Shown one piece after another: positions 33,798-44,497 of a stretch of DNA of 64,000 bases. A program made the position numbers and the translations under genes. Source of the stretch: Luteimonas sp. MC1572 (lineage in GTDB: Bacteria > Pseudomonadota > Gammaproteobacteria > Xanthomonadales > Xanthomonadaceae); contig NZ_CP067112.1 in the NCBI RefSeq assembly GCF_016615815.1, positions 1,178,001-1,242,000 of the forward strand, in the 5' to 3' direction. The notes under the pieces were generated by a model. It searched no databases, was not told the DNA's origin, and was given only the letters and a program-made list of their open reading frames with translations. How positions within the stretch are numbered: position 1 is the first letter of the stretch; every line of letters begins with the position of its first letter.

Positions 33798-36101
33798 ATG
33801 CAAGACGACAAGCTGCCGGGCCATCCGGCGGACGATTCCAGGAGCAACCTTCCGGTGCGCCGCGAAGGCGCGCAGCTGCCCGCCACCACTGACGGGCGCA
33901 CGCTGGCGCTGGACCTCTTCGACGACAAGCGCGGCGACGACGACGAGATCGACCTGCTCGCCTACTGGCGCATCCTGGTCAAGCGCCGCTGGCTGGTGCT
34001 CGGCGTGCTGGGCGCGGTGGTCGCGCTGGCGCTGATCGCCACGCTGATGATGCCGCCGGTGTACCGCGCCTCGGCCACGCTGCAGATCGACCGCGAGTCG
34101 GTGCAGGTCATGAACATCGAGGGCGTGGGCAACGCCGAAGGCTCCGCGCCGGACTTCCTGCAGACCCAGTACGAACTGCTCAAGAGCCGCAGCCTGGCCG
34201 AGCGCGTCGCCAACGAGTTGCAGATCGATGCCGCAACCGTCGACCACCTCGGTTCCACCACCTGGTGGAAGCGTGCCACCGGTGCGCTGCGCCCGGAATC
34301 GAAGGCCGATGCCGCCGCCGATGCCGACACGCTGCCCGAGCCCATCGACGAAAGCGGCGAGCCCGATGCCATGGCCAACCTCGGCCAGGCGGTCGGCATC
34401 GTCCGTGGCGGCCTGACGGTCGAACCGGTGCGCAACTCGCGCCTGGTGCGCGTGCACTACGACTCCACGCTGCCCGCGTTCTCCGCGCGCGTGGTCAACG
34501 CGGTGGCCGACGGCTTCATCGCGTCGGCGATCGAGCGCAAGTTCGACGCGTCGTCATACGCCAGCAAGTACCTGGAAGAGCAGCTCGCGCTCGCCAAGGG
34601 CCGGTTGGAAGAATCCGAGCGCGCGCTGGTGGCGTTCGCCACCAAGGAGAACATCGTCGCCAGCGGCGAGGGCAGCCAGTCGCTGGAAAGCCAGAACCTC
34701 GGCGCGCTCAACGCGGCCTTGGCCAGTGCCCAGGACGACCGCATCCGCGCCCAGGCGGCATGGAGCCAGGTCAGCGGCGGCGGCGCGCTGCCGGCCGCGG
34801 CCATCGGCAACTCGATCCTCAACACCCTGCAGCAGCAGCGCGCCACGCTCAACGCGCAGTACCAGCAGCAGCTGCAGACCTACAAGCCCGAATACCCGAG
34901 CATGCAGGCGCTGAAGGGCCAGATCGACGAAGTCGACCGTCAGATCGGGCAGGAGCGCGCGTCCGTGCGTGGCTCCATCAAGGCCGAGTACGACGCCGCC
35001 CAGGCGCGCGAGACCATGCTGGTCGCGCAGCTCAACAGCCTGCGCACCAAGACCCTGGACGTCGACAGCCGCTCCATCGACTACAACATCCTGCGCCGCG
35101 AGGTGGACACCAACCGCCAGCTCTATGACGGCCTGCTGCAGCGCTACAAGGAGATCGGCGTCGCCGGCGGCGCGGGCGTGGGCGCCAACAACATCTCCAT
35201 CGTCGACCGCGCCATCGTGCCGACCGGCCGCTTCAAGCCCAGCCTGTCGAAGAATCTCGCCATCGGGCTTCTGCTCGGCCTGATGCTGGGCGTGCTGCTG
35301 GCGTTCGTGCTCGAGTTCCTCGACGACACGCTGAAGAGCCCGGAAGACGTCGAGCAACACCTGCGCCTCGCCGTGCTCGGCATCATCCCCAACCTGCGCA
35401 AGCAGAGCGTGGCCGCCGCCATGGGCGACCCGCGCTCGGCGTTCTCCGAAGCCTACCGCTCGGTGCGCACCGCGCTGCAGTTCTCCACCGACCGCGGCGT
35501 GCCCAAGGTGCTGCTGGTCACCAGCCCCAGCGCGTCGGAAGGCAAGTCCACCACCGCGCACACGCTGGCGCGCAACTTCACCCAGCTCGGCAAGCGCGTG
35601 CTGCTGATCGAAGCCGACCTGCGCAACCCGTCGCTGCACAAGGTACTCGGCGTGCGTTCGGAAACCGGGCTGTCCAGCCTGCTCGCCGGCGCCGCCAGCG
35701 CCAGCGAAGTGGTGATGGATACCGACGACGAGCGCCTGAAGGTGATCCTCGCCGGCCCGCTGCCGCCGAATCCGGCAGAGCTGCTGTCCGGCAGCCGCCT
35801 GCTGTCGATGCTGACCGTCGCCGCGGAAACCTACGACCAGGTGATCATCGACGGCCCGCCGGTGCTCGGCATCGCCGACGCACCGATTCTGTCGAACGTC
35901 GTCTCCGGCACGCTGCTGGTGGTGCAGGCCGGCGAGACGCGCATCAAGACCGCGCAGGCCGCGCTCAAGCGCCTGGCCGCGGCGCGAGCACGCGTCATCG
36001 GCGGCCTGCTCACGCATTACGACGCCAAGGTCGCCGGTTACGGCTACGACTACGCCTCGTACTACTCCTACGGCACCACGCCGAAGCTCGCTGGCAAGTA
36101 A
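33798..36101 (+). CDS. polysaccharide chain-length regulator and tyrosine autokinase (Wzc/GumC-like)
   Basis: A 767-residue protein. The Wzz domain starts with YWRILVKRRWLVLGVLGAVV (TM1 about 65-88). The periplasmic coiled-coil region spans about 250-430 (ALAKGRLEESERALVAFATK). TM2 lies at about 487-508. The C-terminal BY-kinase has Walker A SPSASEGKSTTAH (about 572), A' LLIEADLRNPSLH and B YDQVIIDGPP. The tail has a Tyr-rich cluster YGYDYASYYSYG for autophosphorylation. It controls chain length and export with the Wza-like protein and would be reversed by the CpsB-like phosphatase. Confidence 0.92.
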   Translation: MQDDKLPGHPADDSRSNLPVRREGAQLPATTDGRTLALDLFDDKRGDDDEIDLLAYWRILVKRRWLVLGVLGAVVALALIATLMMPPVYRASATLQIDRESVQVMNIEGVGNAEGSAPDFLQTQYELLKSRSLAERVANELQIDAATVDHLGSTTWWKRATGALRPESKADAAADADTLPEPIDESGEPDAMANLGQAVGIVRGGLTVEPVRNSRLVRVHYDSTLPAFSARVVNAVADGFIASAIERKFDASSYASKYLEEQLALAKGRLEESERALVAFATKENIVASGEGSQSLESQNLGALNAALASAQDDRIRAQAAWSQVSGGGALPAAAIGNSILNTLQQQRATLNAQYQQQLQTYKPEYPSMQALKGQIDEVDRQIGQERASVRGSIKAEYDAAQARETMLVAQLNSLRTKTLDVDSRSIDYNILRREVDTNRQLYDGLLQRYKEIGVAGGAGVGANNISIVDRAIVPTGRFKPSLSKNLAIGLLLGLMLGVLLAFVLEFLDDTLKSPEDVEQHLRLAVLGIIPNLRKQSVAAAMGDPRSAFSEAYRSVRTALQFSTDRGVPKVLLVTSPSASEGKSTTAHTLARNFTQLGKRVLLIEADLRNPSLHKVLGVRSETGLSSLLAGAASASEVVMDTDDERLKVILAGPLPPNPAELLSGSRLLSMLTVAAETYDQVIIDGPPVLGIADAPILSNVVSGTLLVVQAGETRIKTAQAALKRLAAARARVIGGLLTHYDAKVAGYGYDYASYYSYGTTPKLAGK

Positions 36102-36113
36102 CGGGGCGCGGGG

Positions 36114-37457
36114 ATGACCACGGGGAGCGACGACGCGCTGGATGTGGCGCTCGGCCTGCTGCGTGCCCCCGCGCTTCGCGGCACGCTGCGCGCGCGGCCG
36201 CTCCCGGACGGCATGGGCGAACTGCTGGCCATCGCCTCCGGCTCGCCCGAGCGCGCACGCGCCGCCGCCGACCGCACCGGGCATGCGCAGGGCGAGCTGC
36301 TCGAAGCCACGCGCTTCTACGTGCAGCAGGTGCTGCTGGCCGAGGATGCCGACGCCTATCGCGTGCTCGGCGTGCAGCGCGATGCGGCGCACGCCGAGAT
36401 CCGCGACCACCACCGCCACCTGCTGCGCTGGCTGCATCCCGACCGCAGCGAAGGCGCGCACTGGGAATCGGCGTTCGCCACCCGCGTCAACCAGGCCTGG
36501 AACCAGCTCCGCCTGCAGTCCGCGCGCAGCGACTACGACGCCAGCCTCGGTGCACCGGATGGCCCCGGCGCAACAGCTGCGGCGGTGCGTCCACGGCGGG
36601 ACGCTGCGATGGTCGCGCGCCCGCGCAACCAGATCGCCGGCCCGCTCACCGTGCTGCTGTTGACGCTGCTGTGTGTCGTGCTGGCCTGGTTTGCGGTGCA
36701 CCGCGAAGACAACTTCGAAGACCCGTTCGGCACCGCACCGGCCGCGCCACGTCGCGCCGCGCCGGACATCGCAACGCAGATGATCACGTCGCTCCCGCAC
36801 CGGCTCGATGAGGTCGAAGTGATCGCGGCGGAGCAGCGGCCCGCGGCGGCGCCCGCGACCAGTGCGGCGACCGCATCCGCGGCGACATCCATGGCGGTGC
36901 CCGCGCACATGTCATCGTCCGCGCCGGCTGCGCCCGCAGCAGCCACGGCGATGGCCGCCACCACGTACGCGCCGACGCCCGAGGCTTCAAGCAGGCATCC
37001 GGCCACACGCGAACGCCAGGCCGCCTCGATCGACGCCAGCCGCGAGAAGCCGACACCCACGGAAGCACGCGCGCTCGCGGCGATGGATGTGACTCAAGCG
37101 GCGTCGCAGGAAGATCCGCTGCGCCTGTTCTCCGAAGCCGAAGACGCGGTGCGCGGTATCCGCATCTACCTGGCCGGGCAGGGTGATGCGCATCCCGCGT
37201 GGCTCGACATGAACACCGGCCTCGAGGGTGCCGGCATCCGCGCGCAGCTGCGCGCGCGCCATGCCGGCGACGCACGGCTGCGGATGGCCGTCGACGCGCC
37301 TGGCTGGACCCTCGATACCCACGTCGCCACCATGCTCGGCGCCTACCGCGTCAGCGATCGCCGCGGCACCGTCGAAACCGGCCTGCTGCGCGTCGAGCTC
37401 GCGCGCCACGATGATGTCTGGCGCGTGGCGCGTCTGCACCTGGAGCCCGCGCGATGA
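36114..37457 (+). CDS. membrane-anchored J-domain protein of the polysaccharide locus
   Basis: A 447-residue protein with a central J domain at about residues 78-145. It has AYRVLGVQRDAAHAEIRDHH and the diagnostic HPD at 108-110, then FATRVNQAWNQLRLQSARSD. One membrane helix follows at 174-194 (AGPLTVLLLTLLCVVLAWFA). Then come an Ala/Pro/Thr-rich linker (about 240-320) and a C-terminal folded domain (AEDAVRGIRIYLAGQGDAHP). The J domain should recruit cytoplasmic DnaK. It lies 12 bp after the Wzc-like gene and overlaps the TPR gene, so it belongs to the EPS operon. Its client is unknown. Confidence 0.8.
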   Translation: MTTGSDDALDVALGLLRAPALRGTLRARPLPDGMGELLAIASGSPERARAAADRTGHAQGELLEATRFYVQQVLLAEDADAYRVLGVQRDAAHAEIRDHHRHLLRWLHPDRSEGAHWESAFATRVNQAWNQLRLQSARSDYDASLGAPDGPGATAAAVRPRRDAAMVARPRNQIAGPLTVLLLTLLCVVLAWFAVHREDNFEDPFGTAPAAPRRAAPDIATQMITSLPHRLDEVEVIAAEQRPAAAPATSAATASAATSMAVPAHMSSSAPAAPAAATAMAATTYAPTPEASSRHPATRERQAASIDASREKPTPTEARALAAMDVTQAASQEDPLRLFSEAEDAVRGIRIYLAGQGDAHPAWLDMNTGLEGAGIRAQLRARHAGDARLRMAVDAPGWTLDTHVATMLGAYRVSDRRGTVETGLLRVELARHDDVWRVARLHLEPAR

Positions 37458-38620
37458 GCGTCGCGCGCTGGCTGCTGTTCGCCGCATTGCTCGCGGCGCT
37501 CGCGTTCACCGGCGTGCGCCTGGTCGCGAGCCGCGGCGACACGGCGGCGATCACGGCCGACCTCGCCGAAGCCCGGGCGCAACTGCGCGCCGGTGACAAC
37601 CAGTCCGCCGCCGCCATCGCCCGCGGCGTGCTCGCGCGCGAACCCGCGCAGGGCCGCGCCTTCGGCATCCTTGCCGCCGCGCTGGCGGGCGAGGGCAGTG
37701 CGGACGACGTGCGCCAGCGCTACCAGACCGCCGTGCGCCGCGCGCCACGCGACCTGCACATGCGCGGCTGGCTCGCCACCCGCGCGCTCGAGGTGGGCGA
37801 ATACGCCACCGCCATCGATCACCTGGACGCCATGCTCAGCGTCGCCAGCAGCAGCCACAGCGAGTTGCTGCCCATGCTGGCGCAGCTGTCGCAGGATCCC
37901 GCCTTTGCCGAAGCGCTCGCCGCGCATCTCGCGCTTCACCCGCGCTGGCGCCCGGCCATCCTTCGCGCGGCGGCCAGTTCCGGCCTGCCGGATGCCGCCG
38001 ACAACCTGCACGGCGCCCTGCGCGCACAAGGCCGCCTGGCGCCGGACGAGGTGGCGCGCTGGATCGACGGCATGCTCAAGGACGGGCGCTGGGGCAGTGC
38101 CTATGCGCGCTGGGTGAGTGGCCTTGACGTGGTGCCGGAACGCCTGCCGGTGCCGTGGAACGGCGACTTCGCACGCATGCCCACGTCCAGCGGCTTCGAC
38201 TGGCGCCTGCGCCGCACCAACGGCGTGGTCTTCGACCGCATGGCGTTGCCCGGCGGCGCGCACGCCGCGCGCTTCGCATTCCTCGGCCGGCCGGTGGCCA
38301 GTGTCGGGCTGGAACATCCGCTGCTGCTGGCCCCGGGGCGTCACCTGCTGACCCTTCGCGCGCGCACCCGCGGCCTGCACTCGGACCAGGGCCTCGAATG
38401 GACCCTTACCTGCGGCGACGGCCGCACCCGCATCGCGCAGGGTGCGCGCGTGCGCGAAGCGCACGACTGGACCGCGTTTGAACTGGCGCTCGAAGTGCCG
38501 GCCAACGACAGCTGCGAAGGCCAGTGGCTGCGCCTGGTCAACCCGGCCCCGCGCGGCGTGGCCCAGGTGCTGCGCGGCGAACTGCATGTGACCGACGTCA
38601 CCATCAGGCGCGCGGACTGA
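37454..38620 (+). CDS. membrane-anchored TPR-like protein with C-terminal beta domain
   Basis: A 388-residue protein with an N-terminal helix (WLLFAALLAALAFTGVRLVA) and helical repeats resembling TPRs at about 30-150 (AQLRAGDNQSAAAIARGVLA, MRGWLATRALEVGEYATAID). The C-terminal half, from about 230, is a beta-rich domain (FDWRLRRTNGVVFDRMALPG ... FELALEVPANDSC) like the jelly-roll domains that bind sugars. Its ATG overlaps the J-domain gene stop. I infer a scaffold in polysaccharide assembly on the periplasmic side. No specific family recognised. Confidence 0.7.
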   Translation: MSVARWLLFAALLAALAFTGVRLVASRGDTAAITADLAEARAQLRAGDNQSAAAIARGVLAREPAQGRAFGILAAALAGEGSADDVRQRYQTAVRRAPRDLHMRGWLATRALEVGEYATAIDHLDAMLSVASSSHSELLPMLAQLSQDPAFAEALAAHLALHPRWRPAILRAAASSGLPDAADNLHGALRAQGRLAPDEVARWIDGMLKDGRWGSAYARWVSGLDVVPERLPVPWNGDFARMPTSSGFDWRLRRTNGVVFDRMALPGGAHAARFAFLGRPVASVGLEHPLLLAPGRHLLTLRARTRGLHSDQGLEWTLTCGDGRTRIAQGARVREAHDWTAFELALEVPANDSCEGQWLRLVNPAPRGVAQVLRGELHVTDVTIRRAD

Positions 38621-38675
38621 CGCCATCCCGCAGGCTCGGGCCGCCAACGGCAAGGCGCCGCGCGGCTGGACCGGC

Positions 38676-38691
38676 TGGCACGATTCCTGCA
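38676..38691 (+). promoter_or_regulatory. sigma-54 (RpoN) promoter
   Basis: TGGCACGATTCCTGCA matches the RpoN consensus TGGCACG-N4-TTGCA in all but one position. It has the invariant GG (38677-38678) and GC (38689-38690) separated by exactly 10 bp. The predicted start near 38701 gives a leader of about 35 nt before the secreted-protein gene at 38736. An RpoN promoter also implies an enhancer-binding activator, but I see no clear upstream binding site. Confidence 0.75.
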
Positions 38692-38735
38692 TGATGTTGC
38701 GCTGTTGCAAGCACCAACCCACGGACGGACTACAC

Positions 38736-39155
38736 ATGTCACGCATCACCCTTCATATCGCCAGCCTCGTTTTAGCCAGCGGGCTTGCCGCCAGCGCCCA
38801 TGCGCAGGACGCAGCACCCGCGATCGCGCTGAACGTCGACAACGGCTCCGTGCTGGTCAGCACCGGCGGTGAGTTCGCCCAGGCCACCAGCGGCCAGGCC
38901 ATCGCGCCGGGCCATCGCGTGCTGGTGCCGGAAGGCGGCAGCGCGTCGCTCAAGTACGGCAACGGCTGCGCCAAGTCGCTGGCCACCGCCGGCGTCTATA
39001 CCGTCACTGCCGATTGCGACCTCGCCAGCACCTCGCGCAGTGTCAGCACCGGCACGGTGCTCGGCATCGTCGGCGGCGTGGCGGTGATCGCCGCCGTCGC
39101 CGGCGGCGGTGGCAGCGACGACGACAACAACAACAAGCCGCCCATCAGCCGCTGA
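38736..39155 (+). CDS. small secreted FecR-like protein, tandem paralogue 1
   Basis: A 139-residue product from ATG 38736. An upstream in-frame ATG at 38691 lies at the sigma-54 -12 element and would start before the mRNA does. It has a signal peptide (LHIASLVLASGLAASAHA) and a short beta domain (VDNGSVLVSTGGEFAQATSG, RVLVPEGGSASLKYGNGCAK) like FecR. A C-terminal helix (VLGIVGGVAVIAAVAGGGG) is followed by SDDDNNNKPPISR. Two Cys flank the beta turn. Function unknown. The next gene encodes a paralogue with the same layout. Confidence 0.75.
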   Translation: MSRITLHIASLVLASGLAASAHAQDAAPAIALNVDNGSVLVSTGGEFAQATSGQAIAPGHRVLVPEGGSASLKYGNGCAKSLATAGVYTVTADCDLASTSRSVSTGTVLGIVGGVAVIAAVAGGGGSDDDNNNKPPISR

Positions 39156-39303
39156 GCTGTCACGCAGCCGTCATTGCGCTGAACCATCCTGTTGAAAATG
39201 CAGGGAATTCAGCGGCATTCGCGGTTGCGCGCCCAGGCTTGATTGCACTACCCTGTGTTGCGGCGCGTCATGCCGCTCCCCTCGCAATATCTGGAAGGAT
39301 TCC

Positions 39304-39732
39304 ATGAAGACCTCGTTGCTGCTCACCATCGCACTCGCCACCGCTTTCTCCGCGCCTGTCCTGGCGCAGGGTGCCGGTGCCACGCTCCGCATCGACAGCG
39401 GCAGCGCCATGGTGAGCACGGGCGGTGAGTTCGCCACGGCGGCGTCCGGTACCCAGGTGCGCAGCGGCGCGCGCATCATGCTTGCCGAAGGCAGCAGCGC
39501 CACCCTCGTGTATCCCAACGGCTGCACCCAGCCGATGCGCAGCGCTGGCGTGTACGGCGTGCCGGCGACCTGCGTTGCGGCCGGTGGCGCGGGCGGCTCC
39601 AACGCCGCTGCCACTGCCGGCGTGGACCTGGGCGGCGCCGCCATCATCTCCGGCGTAGCCGTGCTGGGCGCGGCCGGCCTGGCCAGCATGGATGACGTCG
39701 ACTACGTCGCACCGCCGCCGGTCAGCCGCTGA
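39304..39732 (+). CDS. small secreted FecR-like protein, tandem paralogue 2
   Basis: A 142-residue protein with the same order of parts as its upstream neighbour: signal peptide (LLLTIALATAFSAPVLA), beta domain (IDSGSAMVSTGGEFATAASG ... LVYPNGCTQPM with two Cys), C-terminal hydrophobic helix (GAAIISGVAVLGAAGLA), and an acidic tail ending PPPVSR. The shared VSTGGEFA block and PP[IV]SR terminus show duplication. A strong terminator follows, so the pair may form its own sigma-54 unit. Function unknown. Confidence 0.75.
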   Translation: MKTSLLLTIALATAFSAPVLAQGAGATLRIDSGSAMVSTGGEFATAASGTQVRSGARIMLAEGSSATLVYPNGCTQPMRSAGVYGVPATCVAAGGAGGSNAAATAGVDLGGAAIISGVAVLGAAGLASMDDVDYVAPPPVSR

Positions 39733-39764
39733 ACAAAGCCCCTGAGGGGGCTGGCAGACATCCG

Positions 39765-39796
39765 ACGGGACGGGCTTGCCCCGTCCCGTTTTTATT
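39765..39796 (+). terminator. rho-independent terminator after the tandem secreted paralogues
   Basis: A 10-bp stem ACGGGACGGG with its complement and a CTTGC loop is followed by TTTTATT. A smaller 6-bp hairpin AGCCCC/GGGGCT lies just upstream at 39737-39752. Together they separate the sigma-54 pair from the ligase gene. Confidence 0.85.
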
Positions 39797-39813
39797 GGGG
39801 AATCGATCAACGC

Positions 39814-41205
39814 ATGGACGGCGCATCAGCCACCGCAGGTTTACGCGGGCGTGACACGGCGGCATTGGCTGCCGTCGTCGCGCTGCTGGTGTTGTCGCTG
39901 GTCGCCGGCGGCAGTTCGCAGGAATCCGGCGGCGGTGTATTCGCCGCGCGCCTGCTGGCGCTGCCGCTGATCGCCTGGGGTGGATACCTGTTGCTGCAAA
40001 ACCGCGCTGACAGCGCGGTACACCGCGTAGGCCTCGTGCCGTGGGCGTGGCTCGCCTTCATCGCCGCGGTCGTGGCCATCCCGCTGCTGCAGCTGTGGCT
40101 GCCCGGCGCCATGGCGGGCGGCGAGGGCAGGGCGGCACTGGGACAGGACCTGCAGCGCTTCGGCGCGGATGCCCCCACACACTGGTCACTGGCGCCCGCC
40201 GCCACGCGCGATGCCGGCTTCGCCCTGCTGCCCGCAGTCGCCGTGTTCGCACTCACGCTCGCGCTGCCCACGCAGGCACAGCGCAGGTTGGCGGTGGTCG
40301 TGGTGCTGATGGCCGTGGCCAGCCTGCTGCTCGGCATCGCCCAGCTCGGCGCGCCGCAGGAAAGCGCGCTCAACCCATACCCGCAGTGGCAGCCGGCCAT
40401 GAACGGCTTCTTTGCCAACCCCAACCACCAGGCCACGCTGCTGGTGGTCGCCGCCACGCTGGCCTGTGCGCGGCTGGCCACGGCCGTGGGCCGCTGGCCC
40501 ACCGGGCGTCCACACCGTGCGGCGACCATGGCGGTCTCGGCGCTGGTGATGCTGCTGGCGGCCGTGGCCCTGCCGCTCACCGGGTCGCGCGCCGGCGTGG
40601 TGCTTTTCATCCTCGCCTGCGGCGTGGTGGTGGCGGCGCACTGGCCGGCGTGGCGTGGCAGCCGCCGCGGCCGCGTCATGTTGGCCGCAAGCCTGACGCT
40701 GGCTGGCGTCGGCCTGCTCGCGGCACTGCGCTGGATGCAGGTGGACACCGTGGACGAGCTGCGCGCCCCGCTGCGCGCCGTCACCGGGGACATCGCCGCG
40801 CGCTTCGCGCCCGCGGGCACAGGCCTGGGCAGCTACGTGCCGGTGTTCGAGCAGGAAGCCCCGCGCGAGATGCTCATGGGCAACTACATCAACCACGCCC
40901 ACAACGAGTACGCGCAGTGGTGGCTGGAGGCCGGCGTGCCGGCGCTCATCGCCATGGTGCTGGGCGCCGCGGCGCTGGGGCTGACCGTGCGCGGCCTGTG
41001 GCGGCTGCCGGCGGACGCGCGCGGCCTGGGCGTGACCGCGCTGGTGGCGCTGGCCGCCATCCTGGCGCACTCCATCGTCGACTACCCGCTGCGCACGCCG
41101 GCCATGCTGGCGGTGGCCGCCGCGCTGGCCGGGATTGCCGCGGCACAGGCCATGCGCGCAAGCCATGGCCGCGACCCGCATCGATTGCCCGTCAAGACGG
41201 GATAA
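39814..41205 (+). CDS. O-antigen ligase / polymerase family protein (Wzy_C)
   Basis: A 463-residue polytopic membrane protein of about twelve helices. It has the Wzy_C features NGFFANPNHQATLLVVAATL, LPLTGSRAGVVLFILACGVV, and a periplasmic loop with GTGLGSYVPVFEQEAPREML and NHAHNEYAQWWLEAGVPALI (catalytic-loop HNEY region). These proteins join undecaprenyl-linked glycans to acceptors or polymerise repeat units. A second polymerase candidate (EpsG-like) lies at 54837, so this one is more likely a ligase or terminal transferase. The assignment is tentative. Confidence 0.82.
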   Translation: MDGASATAGLRGRDTAALAAVVALLVLSLVAGGSSQESGGGVFAARLLALPLIAWGGYLLLQNRADSAVHRVGLVPWAWLAFIAAVVAIPLLQLWLPGAMAGGEGRAALGQDLQRFGADAPTHWSLAPAATRDAGFALLPAVAVFALTLALPTQAQRRLAVVVVLMAVASLLLGIAQLGAPQESALNPYPQWQPAMNGFFANPNHQATLLVVAATLACARLATAVGRWPTGRPHRAATMAVSALVMLLAAVALPLTGSRAGVVLFILACGVVVAAHWPAWRGSRRGRVMLAASLTLAGVGLLAALRWMQVDTVDELRAPLRAVTGDIAARFAPAGTGLGSYVPVFEQEAPREMLMGNYINHAHNEYAQWWLEAGVPALIAMVLGAAALGLTVRGLWRLPADARGLGVTALVALAAILAHSIVDYPLRTPAMLAVAAALAGIAAAQAMRASHGRDPHRLPVKTG

Positions 41206-41233
41206 TCGCCATCAACTTGTCAGGGGTTACCGC

Positions 41234-42513
<1,280 letters not shown>

Positions 42514-42517
<4 letters not shown>

Positions 42518-44460
42518 CCAACGCCGAGATGAAGTACCGGCCCGATATCGACGGGCTGCGCGCGGTCGCCGTCATGGCGGTTGTGTTGCATCACCTGTCA
42601 TCGCGCTTCGTGCCTGGCGGGTACGTCGGCGTCGATGTGTTCTTCGTCATCTCCGGATACCTGATCACCAAGATCATCAGTCGTGAGATGGTAGACGGCA
42701 CGTTTACGTTCGCCCGCTTCTACGAACGCAGGATCAGGCGCATCTTTCCGGCTTTGTTCGCAGTGCTTGTCGCGGTATTGATTGCGGGCTACTTCATCTT
42801 GTTGCCATCGGATTACCTTGCCACATTCCGCGGAGCATTGGGCACGGTGCTGTTCTCAGCCAACATCGTGTTCTGGCGCGACCTGATGGAAGGGTACTTC
42901 GCAGCTGATGCCAAGCTCAATCCGCTCCTGCATATGTGGTCATTGGGAGTGGAGGAGCAGTTCTACCTAATCTTTCCGTTGCTCTTACTCCTGTGCTTCA
43001 AGTATCTGAAAGGACGGGTGCTGCCCGTATTGCTGCTGGCGTCAGTCGCTTCGTTGCTGGCGGCGCAGTTCCTACTCTCGGACAAATCTGTCGCCGTGTT
43101 CTTTCTGCTGCCGTTCCGCGCATGGGAACTCATGGCCGGCGCGATACTTGCAGTCGTTGCAGTGCCGCAACTGCGGGCGCGTTGGTTAATGGAGGCTTTG
43201 ACCTTTGCTGGACTGATGGCAATCCTGGTTCCGGTGTTCGCTTACGACGCCGACACCGCGTTTCCAGCCATGGCGGCAGTGCCGCCGGTACTTGGTGCTG
43301 CCATCCTTATTTACGTGGGAGCGTGTGGATCCACCTGGGTGGGCCGCCTGCTGCAATTACGCCCCGTAGTCTATCTTGGGCTCATTTCCTATTCGCTGTA
43401 TCTCTGGCATTGGCCCCTGATCGTGTTCACCCGTTTCGGGACGAGTCTGGAGCCTTTGACGCCCTGGATCCCCGCTCTGCTGGTCGCGTCGTTGCTGGTG
43501 GCCAGTGCTTCGTATCATTTTATCGAACAGCCGTTCCGTCGAATGGGAAGGGGCTCCAGCCGGCGGCTTGTGATAGGAGTTGGAGCCGCGGCGACGGTAG
43601 TGATTGCTGCGGTCTCGCTGACAGGTGTGGTCAATCGGGGAGCCGAAAGCAGGTTCTCCCCTTCAGTGGTGGCGATAGATCGTGTGCGGACAGCGCCCAT
43701 CCCCTTCAAAGCGTGTGGCTCAAGGATTGGAGGCCATCCGGTTGACCTGTGCGTTATAGGAAAAACGTCAAAACAGCCTGATCTCCTGCTTTGGGGAGAT
43801 AGCCACATGCTCGCTTGGTTGCCTGCGTTTGATGAGGCTCTGCGCCGCTCAGGTCGCGCTGCGCTGGTGGCGGCGAATTCAACATGTCCGCCTCTCCTGG
43901 AGGTGGCGAACGCAGTTAATCCAGCGTGCATTGGTCAGAACCTGGAGGTTCTTGCTGCACTTAAGGCGCAGACGGAGGTCAGAACCGTCGTGATGGCAGG
44001 ATTCTGGTCAGAGTACTTCTCTGAAAGCGTACCTCGACTTTCGCTCAATGGCGAAGGCAGGAACGAGGAGGTCGCGCCACTAGCGCTGAGCAACACGTTG
44101 ATGACAATGAAGTCGCTCGGCAAGCAAGTGCTGGTGCTCGGGCCCGTGCCGACTTATGCAAAGAACATGGCCATTGCCTTAGCGCAGAATCACATGATGG
44201 GTCGCGACTCAATGAAAGAGCTGTCTCTTCGGCAGGTCCAGGCAGCCAATGGAAATTTCTATCGCACTGTTGAAAGCGAAATTTCACCACACGTCAAATT
44301 TGTCGATGTGGCTGCCTGGTTCTGTCGGCCGGATTGTGTCATTTACCGGGACGGCATATCGGTATATAGAGATTCCAATCACCTAAGTGAAGGGGGGCCA
44401 TGTTGTTTATTCCCCAGCTTACAAGCGTCCTTGGCTCCGCGTTCGAACATGGTGATGTAG
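42514..44460 (+). CDS. OafA-type acyltransferase with SGNH domain, C-terminus apparently frameshifted
   Basis: As read, 648 residues from GTG 42514. The N-terminal acyltransferase_3 domain has KYRPDIDGLRAVAVMAVVLH, DVFFVISGYLITKIISREM, HMWSLGVEEQFYLIFPL and YHFIEQPFRR. The C-terminal SGNH esterase-like domain has LLLWGDSHMLAWLP and DSNHLSEGG. It should O-acylate the polysaccharide. After SEGG the frame turns into CCLFPSLQAS..., unlike the family. Adding one G to the G6 tract at 44392-44397 restores AMLFIPQLTSVLGSAFEHGD and extends the protein to TGA 44501, which overlaps the next start as ATGA. Either a real frameshift or a base-calling error. Confidence 0.85.
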
Positions 44461-44497
44461 CACCTTCGGCATCGAATAACTGGATAAAGGCTGCTGA

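Noticed and set aside
34554..36908. 784-codon minus-strand frame opposite the Wzc-like gene
   Set aside because: Same shadow effect; all kinase and Wzz motifs are on the plus strand.
39155..39303. Second sigma-54 promoter before paralogue 2
   Set aside because: No GG and GC pair at the required 10-bp separation with a matching context was found; the pair is more likely co-transcribed from 38676.
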